Positions 1-8,893 of a DNA stretch of 46,219 bases are shown in pieces; positions within the stretch are counted from its first letter, which is position 1, and every line of letters starts with the position of its first letter. The stretch lies in the NCBI GenBank assembly GCA_022641735.1, contig JALCDQ010000014.1, forward strand, positions 1 to 46,219. Direction: 5' to 3'. The stretch is from Prevotella sp. GTDB taxonomy: Bacteria > Bacteroidota > Bacteroidia > Bacteroidales > Bacteroidaceae. The notes beneath the pieces were generated by a model. It had not been told where the DNA came from and ran no database searches. It saw nothing but the letters and a program-made list of their open reading frames with translations. The position numbers were made by a program, and so were the translations under genes.

Positions 1-191
1 CTTTCGAATAAAACGGTTCGTTGTATTTTTACCCGGATACGCATCTGACCTTGCGGCCATCCGCGAATCCGCTTCTTGTACTACTTCTCTGTCTTTTATG
101 TAATCTTTTCAAAGAACTCTTTCTTTCCGCTACCGCAAACTTTTTTTGCGAAAGCGAGTGCAAAGGTAATGCTTTTTTCTTCTAACTCCAA
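1..191 (-). promoter_or_regulatory. Probable rRNA operon promoter and leader (16S lies beyond the left edge)
   Basis: On the minus strand there is a -33 TTTG (188-191), a 20-nt gap and a -7 TACCTTTG (161-168), followed by CACTCGCTTTCG, a start-site context I associate with Bacteroidales rRNA promoters. Farther on is a boxA-like TTCTTTGAA (108-116) and a long leader running off the left edge. No 16S sequence itself is visible, so the assignment rests on promoter and leader resemblance. It could be the leader of another highly expressed RNA. Positions 192-380, between this promoter and the sigma factor gene, hold no feature I can name. Confidence 0.55.
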
Positions 192-380
192 ATCTTTTCC
201 GGATTATTTTCGAATTTAACAAAAGTTTTTTTGAATTTATCGATAAAGTATACACATTGTTCTCTTGGCATCTTATTAATTATCAGGAGTATAGGGAATA
301 ATTCTCAGAAAAGACAAAATTTGTATTAATAAACGTTAAAGCCGTTGATAAATCAATCTATAATACGTTTTATAAGTGTA

Positions 381-890
381 ATGGAGCAAAAAGAGTTTGA
401 ACATATAGCCCCCGAATTGCGACAAAGAGCCTTGAACATCAGCAAAGGATATAGTCTGAATGCTGACGAAAGTGACGACATCGCACAAGATGCACTACTG
501 AAATTGTGGACCTTGCACTCGGAAATTGCGGAGAAGAAGAATGCCGAAGCGCTTGCCGTAAGCATCACCCGCCACCTTTGTATCGACCATTTCAGAAAGC
601 AAAAGAAGGTCTCTCTCCTTGATATCCGCCCTGTTGTGGATGAGCAAAAGCCGAATCCCCACGAGCAATTAGAGGTTGCCGACAATGAGGAATGGCTAGA
701 AAAGAAACTCCAATCGCTGCCTTCGATGGAATATCAAGTGATTTACCTGCGGCAGACTGAACAGAAATCGAATGCCGAGATATCGGCCCTGTTGGGCATA
801 GGGATCAACTCTGTGACGACACTTCTCAGCAGGGCACGAAAGAAATTATTACAAGAAATCATCAAAAAGGATAAATATGACAACCGATAA
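381..890 (+). CDS. ECF-type RNA polymerase sigma factor
   Basis: A 169-aa sigma-70 family protein of the extracytoplasmic-function type, the usual length for the family. Region 2 is in the N-terminal half (SDDIAQDALLKLW, then ITRHLCIDHFRKQKK for promoter melting and -10 contact). Region 4 is at about residues 105-160 (SLPSMEYQVIYLRQTEQKS, then the helix-turn-helix ISALLGIGINSVTTLLSRAR). The reading frame is open from a TTG at 345, but the first ATG is at 381 and gives the normal N-terminus, so I chose it. It overlaps the next gene by 14 bp, so the two are translationally coupled, as expected for a sigma and its anti-sigma. No clear promoter is visible upstream. The family call is firm; the regulon is unknown. 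Confidence 0.9.
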   Translation: MEQKEFEHIAPELRQRALNISKGYSLNADESDDIAQDALLKLWTLHSEIAEKKNAEALAVSITRHLCIDHFRKQKKVSLLDIRPVVDEQKPNPHEQLEVADNEEWLEKKLQSLPSMEYQVIYLRQTEQKSNAEISALLGIGINSVTTLLSRARKKLLQEIIKKDKYDNR

Positions 891-1512
891 AGACATACAA
901 ACACTGCTCGACCGCTACATGGAAGGGCTGACAACACTGGAAGAAGAAGCCCAGCTGGCCGACTATTTCAAGCGAAACAGCGAGGTGAAAGAGGAATGGA
1001 AACCTTATCAGAAGATGTTCAAAGTCATCGGCAACATGGGCAAAGAGACTGCTCAAGAGCCTCAAAAGCAACCCGAAAGCCATAAGGCAAAGTATTATAT
1101 TCTCTCTGCCCTTGCCGTTGCAGCCGTTCTGTTGCTGCTCTTCAGCCTTTGGCCAAAAGGGACAAAGAGCATTTCAAACGACAATCTGCAACAGCCGATA
1201 ATGGCAAAAGTCGGCACAGATACGGCCTCCACAGTGAAAGCAGACACTCTGCAACAACTGCCAAAGCAACCTTCTGCAACCCAAAAGAAGCATCTTTACA
1301 GACGCGAAATGCCGCAACCGCCGAAGATTTACATGGCGCAAGCTACCGAGGAAACAAAGCAAGAGAGCACCCTTAATGATGCTGACGCAAAGCTTCAACA
1401 ATTGGAAGCCCGCCAAGCCCTCATTGACAAGGCCATAGACATTTATCTTGCAAAAAAAGACCAGATGATGGCTTCGATTACGGAAAACAATGAAAGCGAA
1501 AATACATACTAA
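877..1512 (+). CDS. Putative anti-sigma factor, single-pass membrane protein
   Basis: A 211-aa protein starting inside the end of the sigma factor gene. The first 70 residues are hydrophilic and helical (DIQTLLDRYMEGLTTLEEEAQLADYF), resembling the cytoplasmic sigma-binding part of short Bacteroidetes anti-sigma factors. A single hydrophobic segment at about 73-92 (ILSALAVAAVLLLLFSLW) would cross the inner membrane. The rest (about 93-211) is a Gln/Lys/Thr-rich periplasmic region with a predicted helical tail. I see no FecR fold, so signalling would differ from classic FecI/FecR. The function is inferred from position and topology; no catalytic motif is present. Confidence 0.65.
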   Translation: MTTDKDIQTLLDRYMEGLTTLEEEAQLADYFKRNSEVKEEWKPYQKMFKVIGNMGKETAQEPQKQPESHKAKYYILSALAVAAVLLLLFSLWPKGTKSISNDNLQQPIMAKVGTDTASTVKADTLQQLPKQPSATQKKHLYRREMPQPPKIYMAQATEETKQESTLNDADAKLQQLEARQALIDKAIDIYLAKKDQMMASITENNESENTY

Positions 1513-1527
1513 TAAATATATAAGGTT

Positions 1528-2421
1528 ATGAAAACAACAAGAAATCTCATTATCATCACCATCCTCGCATTATTGCCCGCTTTTGGGAATGCGCAGACGC
1601 ATCTGAAGAAAGCCACTACCGACTTTCTTGAAGACAAAGGCCTCTCCAAATGCTTCAAAAGCAATACTAATGTAAGCGAAGAAGAGTATTATTTCAAAAT
1701 CTACGAATTCAGTATTCCAAAAGAGAAGTCAAAGAAGTTGGAGGAAATCATCAACGCTTTTGACAAAGACAACCAAGAATCTTACAGCTATTTTGAGCAA
1801 CAGAAAGGCAATTCAACGGCAAATTACAAAGTGATAGCTTATGGTAAGGACAACAAAAGCAATGTATATTTCGGTACGAATACCAAGCACAACTATCGGG
1901 CCATGTTCTTCAACGGCGGGCAAAACTACAAAAGCAGCAACAACTATAATCGCTTTAATGACACCTTAGACCATCAAAAACGCACTGTTTATGCCCTTGC
2001 TTGGTATGAACACGGCAAGAATATCGATGGTACTCTCTATATTATATATGGTAATAATCCGCAAATCACACCGACAAACCAGACTTTCAAAAAGTTAAAT
2101 CAGAACATTTTCAGCAGTTTAGACGGAATGAGTGACGTTATTGATAACAGCTATACTGTAGTCAAAGACAGTATCAAGACTTCTGATGACTTTCTGAGTA
2201 AGTTCGGAAACTACCGTTCTTTATTCAATTTATATTCTAATAATGAAGACATTCGTTTATCTACCGTCAACAAAATACTGAAAATATGCAAGAACAGCGG
2301 TCATCTTCTGGATGCCGATGAAAAGAAAATCGTCAGCAACAGCATCGATGACATGGTGGCTCTCAGCACGGATTCCTATCAGAAAGAACTGCTAAAACTG
2401 GCCACAAAATACTTGAAATAA
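1528..2421 (+). CDS. Secreted protein of unknown function, third gene of the sigma operon
   Basis: A 297-aa protein with a clear Sec signal peptide (MKTTRNLIIITILALLPAFGNA, cleavage before Gln23). The mature part has a Lys/Asn/Tyr-rich domain (about 23-180) with alternating beta-like segments, and a helical C-terminal part (about 190-297). I recognise no known domain. It starts 15 bp after the anti-sigma-like gene, so the three genes form one transcription unit that ends at the hairpin at 2476-2517. A role as an envelope protein controlled by, or sensed by, the ECF system is inferred only from the operon. Confidence 0.6.
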   Translation: MKTTRNLIIITILALLPAFGNAQTHLKKATTDFLEDKGLSKCFKSNTNVSEEEYYFKIYEFSIPKEKSKKLEEIINAFDKDNQESYSYFEQQKGNSTANYKVIAYGKDNKSNVYFGTNTKHNYRAMFFNGGQNYKSSNNYNRFNDTLDHQKRTVYALAWYEHGKNIDGTLYIIYGNNPQITPTNQTFKKLNQNIFSSLDGMSDVIDNSYTVVKDSIKTSDDFLSKFGNYRSLFNLYSNNEDIRLSTVNKILKICKNSGHLLDADEKKIVSNSIDDMVALSTDSYQKELLKLATKYLK

Positions 2422-2475
2422 CATAAGCAAAACACTCACTGACAAAATAAACATAAACTCTCTCTATCGTGAGCG

Positions 2476-2524
2476 AGCCCCGCTTCGCACTTCCGTGAGG
2501 AAGATTGGAGCGGGGCTACTTTAT
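2476..2524 (+). terminator. Terminator-like hairpin after the ECF sigma operon
   Basis: AGCCCCGCT (2476-2484) pairs with AGCGGGGCT (2509-2517), with an inner stem CTTCC/GGAAG around GTGA (2490-2503). It is followed by a weak T-rich stretch (ACTTTAT). Stem strength is good and the U-tract is poor. Confidence 0.6.
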
Positions 2525-2556
2525 GGTTGATAGCGAAGGAGTATGTTCCTTGAATT

Positions 2557-2641
2557 GTAGAAGATAACCTTTTACAGGGTAAACAACCGTTGTTTACGCT
2601 CCTTTTAATAACCTTTTACAAGGTAAACAACCGTTGTTTAC
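2557..2641. repeat. 22-nt palindromic tandem array A (4 units)
   Basis: Four 19-nt units start at 2557, 2579, 2601 and 2623, each separated by 3 nt. Units 2 and 4 are the same perfect odd palindrome, GTAAACAACCGTTGTTTAC. Units 1 and 3 share the right arm TAACCTTTTAC; unit 3 has the divergent left arm CCTTTTAA. The array lies between converging genes (secreted protein, PBP1A), beyond the hairpin at 2476-2517. Confidence 0.9.
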
Positions 2642-2705
2642 AATTCACAAGATGAGTACTCACCTATCTATCTGATTTTCAACAGAAAGCGGAAAGACAT
2701 CTACC

Positions 2706-5018
2706 CTACTCGTAAACCTCATCGATGCCATCCATCGAGACGTCCTCCTCCGACTTTCCACATGGATTAAAGCCCTCCGGAATATCAAATACAGCCGTAG
2801 AACTATAAGGCAATGACGGGTCTCGATATACCTTCGTCATATAGTAAGCCCAAATAGGAAGCGCCATAGTAGCACCTTGTCCCATTGCCATTGAATCGAA
2901 ATGGACATCGCGGTCTTCACCTCCTACCCAGCAACCACTCACCAGTTGGGGCGTAAAGCCCATAAACCAAGCATCGGAATTGCGGTTGGTCGTACCTGTC
3001 TTTCCGCCTATCTGCCCATCCATGTGATATTTATAGCGCAGGCGACCGGCCGTTCCTCCATCGACGACAGCCATCAATTCAACAAGCATTTTATAGGCAC
3101 TTGTAGAGCTGAAGACCTCATTCATGCGAGGTTGGAAACGTGCTATCACGTTGCCCTCATTATCCTCTATGCGGCTGACGAACATCGGCGCGCATCGGAT
3201 GCCATTGTTTGCAAAGGTGGAATAAGCACTCACCATCTCAGCCACAGATACCTCGCAAGGCCCTAAACACAGCGACATGGAAGGATAAATATCAGGGTTG
3301 TTGATGCCGAAATCATGGAGCATGCCCACAAACTGATGCGGATTGAGCTTGCTCATCAGGTAAGCCGAAATCCAGTTGTTCGACTGCGCAAGTCCCCATT
3401 TTAGCGTCACCATCTGTCCATAACGGCTGTGAGAGGCATTGCGAGGCGTCCACGGGCGGCCAGCCACCATGTAAGTGCGCTGCACATTGGGAGCCAAATC
3501 GCAAGGCGAGAACCCGTTTTCCATGGCTAAAGAATAGAGGAAAGGCTTTATCGTGGAGCCTACTTGCCGGCGACCACCCATCACCATGTCATACATGAAA
3601 TGATTATAATCCAATCCACCGACGTAAGCTTTCACGGCACCAGTCTTTGCATCCATGCTCATGAAACCTGCCCGCAAGAACGATTTATAATATCTGATGC
3701 TGTCAAGAGGCGACATCGTTGTGTCTATATCCCCATGATAAGTGAACACCGTCATATCGATAGGCGTATGGAAAGCCCTCTTTATCTCCTCTTCCGATGC
3801 TCCCATAGCCTTCATATTATGGTAACGCTCACTCTGATAAACAGCTTTGTGAAGGATATCCTGCACCTCTTTGGAAGTCAGTTTATCGGTGAAAGGAGCG
3901 TTAGGCTTCTTCTTATTTTCCTCAGAAAACTTCGGTTGCAACTCCTTTGCCACATGCATATACACCGCTTCTTCAGCATATTGCTGCATGCGCGAATCTA
4001 TTGTGGTGAACACTTTAAGGCCATCAGTATAGACATTATACGGTTGCCCGTCCTTTTTGAAGTTCTTATTACACCATCCATAGAGAGGGTCTGAAGCCCA
4101 AGCAATGGAATCCAACACGTATTGATTCTTGTTCCAAGCCGGATAATTGTCACGCTCAGGCCGCTTGGCCATCATATATTGCCGCAAAAACTCACGGAAA
4201 TAAGTGGCCGTTCCGTCCTTGTGGTCGATGCGATGAAAGTTCAATACGAGAGGCTCTGCACTGTATTGATTATATTCGGAACTGGTGATATAACCCGCTT
4301 TCACCATCTGCTGCAACACCACATTCCGACGTTGACGACTGCGCTCAGGGTATCTTACAGGATTGAAGAGCGACGGATTCTTGCAAAGACCTATCAATGT
4401 GGCCGACTCATCCAGCGTTAAGTCAGCCGGCTCCTTATTAAAATAGGTGTTGGAAGCCGTCTTGATACCCACCGCATTATGCAGAAAGTCAAAGTAATTG
4501 AGGTAAAGAGCGATGATTTCTTCCTTTGTATAGGTACGCTCCAATTTGATTGCAATCACCCATTCGATAGGTTTTTGGAAGAGGCGCTCTACTGTTGAGT
4601 GCACTGCTACGGAATAAAGCTGCTTGGCAAGCTGTTGCGTAATCGTAGAACCACCGCCTGCACTCTCCTGCCCCATCAGTCCGCGCTTCACGATAGCACG
4701 CCCTAAAGCGATGAAATCAATGCCGGAATGACTGTAGAAGCGCGCATCCTCAGTAGCTACAAGCGCATGCACAAGATGCGGAGAGAGTTTGGAATAAGGC
4801 ACGGGAATACGATTCTCGCGATTGAAATTCCATGTCCCCATCACCTTTCCATCAGCAGAATAGACCTGAGAGGCAAATCGGTTGATAGGATTCTGCAGTT
4901 CATCAATAGGCGGCATATAGCCAATCCAGCCATTCCAGATGGCAATGAAGGCTATCAAACTGATGCCTATAACTGCTGCGAGGACACTCCAAAGAAAGTG
5001 TATGAAAGCTTTTCTCAT
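2706..5018 (-). CDS. mrcA: Penicillin-binding protein 1A (bifunctional transglycosylase/transpeptidase)
   Basis: A 770-aa class A PBP that polymerises lipid II and cross-links peptidoglycan outside the inner membrane. An N-terminal TM anchor spans about 8-32. The GT51 transglycosylase domain has its catalytic Glu90 in ATEDARFYSHSG and the second motif GGSTITQQLAKQ (about 122-133). The transpeptidase domain carries Ser488-x-x-Lys491 (GSTIK), SNN (546-548) and KTGT (673-676), so all active-site motifs are intact. The frame extends upstream to 5075, but the Met at 5018 begins a proper cytoplasmic-TM start (MRKAFIHFLW) and a promoter box lies at 5042-5049. It is transcribed alone, divergently from pyrB. 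Confidence 0.93.
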   Translation of the reverse strand: MRKAFIHFLWSVLAAVIGISLIAFIAIWNGWIGYMPPIDELQNPINRFASQVYSADGKVMGTWNFNRENRIPVPYSKLSPHLVHALVATEDARFYSHSGIDFIALGRAIVKRGLMGQESAGGGSTITQQLAKQLYSVAVHSTVERLFQKPIEWVIAIKLERTYTKEEIIALYLNYFDFLHNAVGIKTASNTYFNKEPADLTLDESATLIGLCKNPSLFNPVRYPERSRQRRNVVLQQMVKAGYITSSEYNQYSAEPLVLNFHRIDHKDGTATYFREFLRQYMMAKRPERDNYPAWNKNQYVLDSIAWASDPLYGWCNKNFKKDGQPYNVYTDGLKVFTTIDSRMQQYAEEAVYMHVAKELQPKFSEENKKKPNAPFTDKLTSKEVQDILHKAVYQSERYHNMKAMGASEEEIKRAFHTPIDMTVFTYHGDIDTTMSPLDSIRYYKSFLRAGFMSMDAKTGAVKAYVGGLDYNHFMYDMVMGGRRQVGSTIKPFLYSLAMENGFSPCDLAPNVQRTYMVAGRPWTPRNASHSRYGQMVTLKWGLAQSNNWISAYLMSKLNPHQFVGMLHDFGINNPDIYPSMSLCLGPCEVSVAEMVSAYSTFANNGIRCAPMFVSRIEDNEGNVIARFQPRMNEVFSSTSAYKMLVELMAVVDGGTAGRLRYKYHMDGQIGGKTGTTNRNSDAWFMGFTPQLVSGCWVGGEDRDVHFDSMAMGQGATMALPIWAYYMTKVYRDPSLPYSSTAVFDIPEGFNPCGKSEEDVSMDGIDEVYE

Positions 5019-5041
5019 TACATTCAATATATAAATATCTG

Positions 5042-5049
5042 CAAAAATA
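5042..5049 (-). promoter_or_regulatory. -7 promoter box for the PBP1A gene
   Basis: TATTTTTG on the minus strand matches TAnnTTTG, 24 nt upstream of the chosen ATG. The nearest upstream TTG is slightly too far (23-nt gap). The box supports a start at 5018 rather than 5075. Confidence 0.5.
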
Positions 5050-5133
5050 CAATTTTTCTTTTGAATTATCATCAATAAATTAAAAATTATGAGTAACTTA
5101 GCAGTCGATTTAGAACATTCAATCCAAAGATAA

Positions 5134-6081
5134 ATGGAAAATCATAACTTTGTAACGATTGCAGACCTGTCGAAAGAGAAGTTGTTGTATCTCCTTCAAA
5201 TGGCGCAAGAGTTCGAAAAACATCCTAACAGGGAGATACTCAAAGGTAAAGTTGTAGCCACTCTTTTCTTTGAGCCATCCACCCGAACACAACTTAGTTT
5301 CCAAACTGCAGCCAATCGTTTAGGGGCCCGGGTAATAGGTTTTTCCGATGCCAAGACATCCAGCACGACGAAAGGAGAAACGCTCAAGGACACCATTCTG
5401 ATGGTTTCCAACTACGCCGACATCATTGCCATGCGCCATTTCATCGAAGGTGCAGCACAGTATGCCAGTGAAGTAGCGCCCATTCCAATCATCAATGCCG
5501 GCGACGGAGCTCACATGCACCCTTCTCAGTGCATACTCGACCTCTACTCAATCTATAAGACTCAGGGCACACTCGAGAACCTCAACATCTATCTGGTGGG
5601 TGATTTGAAGTACGGAAGAACGGTTCATTCCCTCATCATGGCTATGCGCCACTTCAATCCGACCTTTCATTTCATCGCGCCGAAAGAGCTCGCCATGCCG
5701 CAGGAATACAAGCTTTACTGCAAGGAACATAACATCAAGTATCAGGAGCACACGGCTTTCAACGAGAAAGTAATCGCTGACGCCGACATTCTCTATATGA
5801 CCCGAGTGCAGAAAGAGCGTTTTTCCGACCTGATGGAATATGAACGCGTGAAGAACAGTTACATACTGAAAAACGACTTATTAGGCCTTGCAAAGCCCAA
5901 TATGAAGATTCTTCACCCACTGCCAAGAGTAAATGAAATCGCCTATGATGTGGACACGAACCCTCATGCCTACTATATCCAGCAAGCCAAAAACGGACTG
6001 TTTGCCCGCGAGGCCATCTTCTGCTATTGCCTCGGAATCAGTTTGGAAGACATCAAAAATGATAAAACCATTATCAAATGA
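5134..6081 (+). CDS. pyrB: Aspartate carbamoyltransferase, catalytic chain
   Basis: A 315-aa catalytic subunit making N-carbamoyl-aspartate in the committed step of pyrimidine synthesis. The carbamoyl-phosphate loop is seen as Ser49-Thr-Arg-Thr52 in [12 protein letters not shown]. The 80s loop Lys80 (TTKGET) and HPLPR (261-265) with the following VNEI are also present. Length is normal for a class B, PyrI-associated enzyme. It overlaps pyrI by 4 bp (ATGA), so catalytic and regulatory chains are translationally coupled. Directly upstream is a 14-codon ATG-to-TAA frame in phase with pyrB (5089-5133), probably not meaningful. No good promoter is visible in the divergent gap with the PBP gene. 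Confidence 0.97.
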   Translation: MENHNFVTIADLSKEKLLYLLQMAQEFEKHPNREILKGKVVATLFFEPSTRTQLSFQTAANRLGARVIGFSDAKTSSTTKGETLKDTILMVSNYADIIAMRHFIEGAAQYASEVAPIPIINAGDGAHMHPSQCILDLYSIYKTQGTLENLNIYLVGDLKYGRTVHSLIMAMRHFNPTFHFIAPKELAMPQEYKLYCKEHNIKYQEHTAFNEKVIADADILYMTRVQKERFSDLMEYERVKNSYILKNDLLGLAKPNMKILHPLPRVNEIAYDVDTNPHAYYIQQAKNGLFAREAIFCYCLGISLEDIKNDKTIIK

Positions 6082-6533
6082 ATAAGAAAGAAAGACTCGT
6101 AGCAGCCATTGAGAATGGCACGGTCATCGACCATATACCTGCCGAAAAGACCTATCAGGTGGTTGCCTTGTTAGGACTTGACAAGCTCACAACCCCTGTC
6201 ACCATCGGCAACTACTTTGAATCAAGACTCGTGGGACGAAAAGGTATCATCAAGGTATCGGATAAATTCTTCAGCAATGAGGAGATTTCACGTCTCTCCG
6301 TAGTAGCTCCCAAGGTGGTGCTCAACATCATCAAGGACTATGAAGTTGTGGAAAAGAAAACCGTAGAGACACCCGATGAGATTCGTGGAATCGTGAAATG
6401 CAACAATCCATCTTGCATTACCAACAATGAACCGATGGAAACGGTCTTCAATGTAGTCGACAAAGAGCACGGCATCATTAAATGCCGCTATTGCGATAAA
6501 GAGCAGGAAATCAACAAAGTAACGCTCTGCTAA
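6078..6533 (+). CDS. pyrI: Aspartate carbamoyltransferase, regulatory chain
   Basis: A 151-aa regulatory subunit. The N-terminal allosteric nucleotide-binding domain (about 1-100) is followed by a zinc domain with the four ligands Cys108, Cys113, Cys136 and Cys139, which holds the contact with the catalytic trimers. The usual N-terminus is present ([21 protein letters not shown]). It overlaps the end of pyrB and is followed 36 bp later by glyA in the same direction. Feedback regulation of the holoenzyme by CTP/ATP is expected from the family. Confidence 0.97.
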   Translation: MNKKERLVAAIENGTVIDHIPAEKTYQVVALLGLDKLTTPVTIGNYFESRLVGRKGIIKVSDKFFSNEEISRLSVVAPKVVLNIIKDYEVVEKKTVETPDEIRGIVKCNNPSCITNNEPMETVFNVVDKEHGIIKCRYCDKEQEINKVTLC

Positions 6534-6569
6534 CAGGAAAAGAAACGTATAATCATAAAATAAACAATT

Positions 6570-7850
6570 ATGCAAAGAGATCAAGAAATCTTCGACCTTA
6601 TTGAAAAGGAACACCAGCGCCAAATGAGAGGCATGGAGTTGATTGCGTCAGAGAACTTCGTCAGCGATGAGGTAATGAATGCCATGGGCAGCTATCTCAC
6701 GAATAAATACGCTGAAGGACTGCCTGGACACCGCTATTATGGTGGTTGTCAGGTGGTTGACCAAGTAGAAGACCTTGCCCGCGAGAGGGTGAAAAAACTC
6801 TTCGGAGCTGAGTTTGCCAATGTCCAGCCACACTCAGGAGCACAGGCTAATGCTGCTGTTTTACTCACAGTACTTAACCCTGGTGACACCTTTATGGGAC
6901 TGAACCTTGACCACGGAGGCCACCTTTCGCATGGCTCTGCCGTCAACACATCCGGCATTCTCTATCATCCTATTGGCTACAACCTCAATAAAGAGACGGG
7001 CCGAGTTGATTATGACGAGATGGAAAAACTGGCTTTGGAGAACAAGCCGAAGCTGATTATCGGTGGTGGAAGTGCTTACAGCCGTGAGTGGGACTATGCC
7101 CGCATGCGCAAGATTGCCGATGAGGTGGGTGCAATCCTTATGATTGACATGGCTCATCCGGCAGGTCTGATAGCAGCAGGACTGCTTGAGAACCCGGTGA
7201 AATATGCTCATATCGTGACCTCAACGACACATAAGACCCTGCGTGGACCACGTGGCGGCATCATTCTTATGGGCAAAGACTTCCCTAATCCATGGGGCAA
7301 GACTACCAAGAAAGGTGAAGTTCGCATGATGAGCAGCCTGCTCAACAGTGCTGTTTTCCCAGGTATTCAGGGTGGACCATTGGAACATGTCATCGCTGCA
7401 AAGGCCGTTGGATTCAACGAAAACCTGCAACCTGCATGGAAAGAGTATGCCACTCAGGTGAAGAAAAACGCTTCTGTGCTGGCTCAAGACCTGATAGAAA
7501 GGGGCTTCGACATCGTCAGCGGAGGTACAGACAACCACTCCATGCTCGTGGATTTGCGGCCTAAATATCCAGAACTTACCGGTAAAGTGGCTGAGAATGC
7601 GCTGGTGGCTGCTGACATCACAGCCAACAAAAACATGGTACCATTCGACACCCGCAACGCCTTCCAGACATCCGGAATCCGCCTCGGTACGGCTGCCATG
7701 ACCACTCGTGGCGCTAAAGAGGACATGATGCATCTGATTGCAGAGCTCATAGAGGAAGTGCTCAACGACCCTGAAAACGACCAGGTGGTTGCCCGCGTAC
7801 GTGAGAAAGTGAATCAGACGATGAAGAACTACCCGCTCTTCGCTTATTAA
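6570..7850 (+). CDS. glyA: Serine hydroxymethyltransferase
   Basis: A 426-aa PLP enzyme interconverting serine and glycine with tetrahydrofolate, which supplies one-carbon units for purine and thymidylate synthesis. The PLP lysine is Lys222 in [15 protein letters not shown]. The N-terminal [24 protein letters not shown] and the [10 protein letters not shown] motif are intact. Length is normal. It lies 36 bp after pyrI, so it may be co-transcribed with pyrBI, and ends at a strong terminator at 7875-7910. Confidence 0.97.
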   Translation: MQRDQEIFDLIEKEHQRQMRGMELIASENFVSDEVMNAMGSYLTNKYAEGLPGHRYYGGCQVVDQVEDLARERVKKLFGAEFANVQPHSGAQANAAVLLTVLNPGDTFMGLNLDHGGHLSHGSAVNTSGILYHPIGYNLNKETGRVDYDEMEKLALENKPKLIIGGGSAYSREWDYARMRKIADEVGAILMIDMAHPAGLIAAGLLENPVKYAHIVTSTTHKTLRGPRGGIILMGKDFPNPWGKTTKKGEVRMMSSLLNSAVFPGIQGGPLEHVIAAKAVGFNENLQPAWKEYATQVKKNASVLAQDLIERGFDIVSGGTDNHSMLVDLRPKYPELTGKVAENALVAADITANKNMVPFDTRNAFQTSGIRLGTAAMTTRGAKEDMMHLIAELIEEVLNDPENDQVVARVREKVNQTMKNYPLFAY

Positions 7851-7874
7851 GTCGATTACACCTTATTAATATAT

Positions 7875-7915
7875 AAGAGGCAGAAGTTCCGCTTGGGATT
7901 TCTGCCTCTTTGTTA
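7875..7915 (+). terminator. Rho-independent terminator of glyA
   Basis: AAGAGGCAGAA (7875-7885) pairs with TTCTGCCTCTT (7900-7910), an 11-bp stem with a 14-nt loop, followed by TGTTAATT. Confidence 0.8.
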
Positions 7916-8055
7916 ATTCTGTTGCCGAAAATATCCTTTTCGGTATGAAATCATGCTTCTGAAATCCTCTATTTTTGACCTTTTTCATCGCTCTCAACAA
8001 CTTCTCTTTTGCTGAAAGAATACCTATCGGCAAACTGCCTGCCACAAAGGGCTGA

Positions 8056-8140
8056 ACAAAATAGACTAATTTGTCTTGTAAAATAGACTGAATTGTCTTG
8101 TAAAACAGGCTGTTTTATCTGGTAATAGATAGTCTTTTAC
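8056..8140. repeat. 22-nt palindromic tandem array B (4 units)
   Basis: Four 19-nt units start at 8056, 8078, 8100 and 8122, separated by CTT, CTT and CTG. Unit 3, GTAAAACAGGCTGTTTTAT, is nearly a perfect palindrome; units 1 and 2 share AAAATAGACT and are less symmetric. The array sits between converging glyA and the TRIC-family gene, beyond the glyA terminator. The rest of the 7851-8249 gap holds a small hairpin CCGAAAA/TTTTCGG (7925-7943) and an 11-bp direct repeat TTTTTGACCTT at 7972-7982 and 8199-8209. Confidence 0.85.
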
Positions 8141-8231
8141 AAAGCCAATCATCATTGACTACAAAACAGAAGATATTCCCCCATCTCCTATTCCTTCGTT
8201 TTTGACCTTCTTAAAAAAGAGAATTACCTTT

Positions 8232-8250
8232 ACGGAAAATCATTTTCCGT
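8232..8250 (-). terminator. Possible hairpin terminator of the TRIC-family gene
   Basis: ACGGAAAA (8232-8239), loop TCA, TTTTCCGT (8243-8250): a perfect 8-bp stem touching the stop codon of the minus-strand gene. The T-rich stretch follows only about 10 nt later, so the call is weak. Confidence 0.35.
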
Positions 8251-8891
8251 CAGCCGTTATCTTCACTTTTAAGTACAGGAAGAGAGATGTGATAGCGCAC
8301 GGCAAGGAACCTTATCAGGCAGATAAGCAAGAAAGTGGACAGTGCAGTGATGCCCACATTCACCTCAAGTTCCGTCATTCCCCAGTAAAGCAGTCCTCCC
8401 GCAATGCTCGCCATGGCATAAATCTCTTTCTGAAAAATCACCGGCACCTTGTTGAGAAGTATGTCACGAATGACTCCACCGGCAGCTCCCGTGATGCAAC
8501 CCATGATGATGGCCACCCAGAAAGGATAACCGAAGAGAAGCGTCTTCTGAATTCCGGCAATCGTGAAAAGAGCCAATCCGAGGGTATCGAACACAAACCA
8601 CGCATTATCAAGAGTACGGAGATAACGCTTGAAAGCCACCACGAAGACCTGCGCCAACGCTGTACAGATAAGGTAAATAGGAGAAGTCATCCAGAAAGGA
8701 GTGACTCCCAGCATCACGTCGCGTATCGTTCCGCCACCTATGGCGACAGCAACACCACACACAAAACCGCCAAACCAGTCGAATTTCTTTGCTGCTGCAT
8801 GGCGTATTCCTGAAATGGCAAAGGCGAAGGTACCTACAAACTCGATGATTTGCTGTACCGTATGGGCAAACTGAGGGTCACTGATAAACAT
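8250..8891 (-). CDS. TRIC-type (UPF0126) inner-membrane channel protein
   Basis: A 213-aa membrane protein with about seven hydrophobic segments and an internal duplication typical of the UPF0126/TRIC family. Each half carries the signature glycine-Arg-Asp motif: GGGTIRD (52-58) and AGGVIRD (137-143). Relatives are cation channels or, in some bacteria, linked to amino-acid uptake; the substrate cannot be read from the sequence. I chose ATG 8891 over the in-frame TTG at 8897, which overlaps the previous stop codon. It is the last gene of the rarA, dehydrogenase, TRIC run. Confidence 0.88.
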   Translation of the reverse strand: MFISDPQFAHTVQQIIEFVGTFAFAISGIRHAAAKKFDWFGGFVCGVAVAIGGGTIRDVMLGVTPFWMTSPIYLICTALAQVFVVAFKRYLRTLDNAWFVFDTLGLALFTIAGIQKTLLFGYPFWVAIIMGCITGAAGGVIRDILLNKVPVIFQKEIYAMASIAGGLLYWGMTELEVNVGITALSTFLLICLIRFLAVRYHISLPVLKSEDNG

Positions 8892-8893
8892 GC

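Noticed and set aside
345..380. TTG start at 345 for the sigma factor
   Set aside because: It adds 12 residues not typical of ECF factors; the first ATG at 381 gives a normal N-terminus.
5089..5133. A 14-codon frame ending directly before, and in phase with, pyrB as a possible leader peptide
   Set aside because: No pyrimidine-dependent terminator or uridine-rich pause site is visible, and the stretch also resembles a weak -7 box (TAACTTAG), so translation is doubtful. Conservation in relatives would be needed.
8202..8813. A 203-codon plus-strand frame opposite the TRIC-family gene
   Set aside because: It is rich in His/Ser/Arg with no domain, and lies antisense to a clearly recognisable membrane protein.
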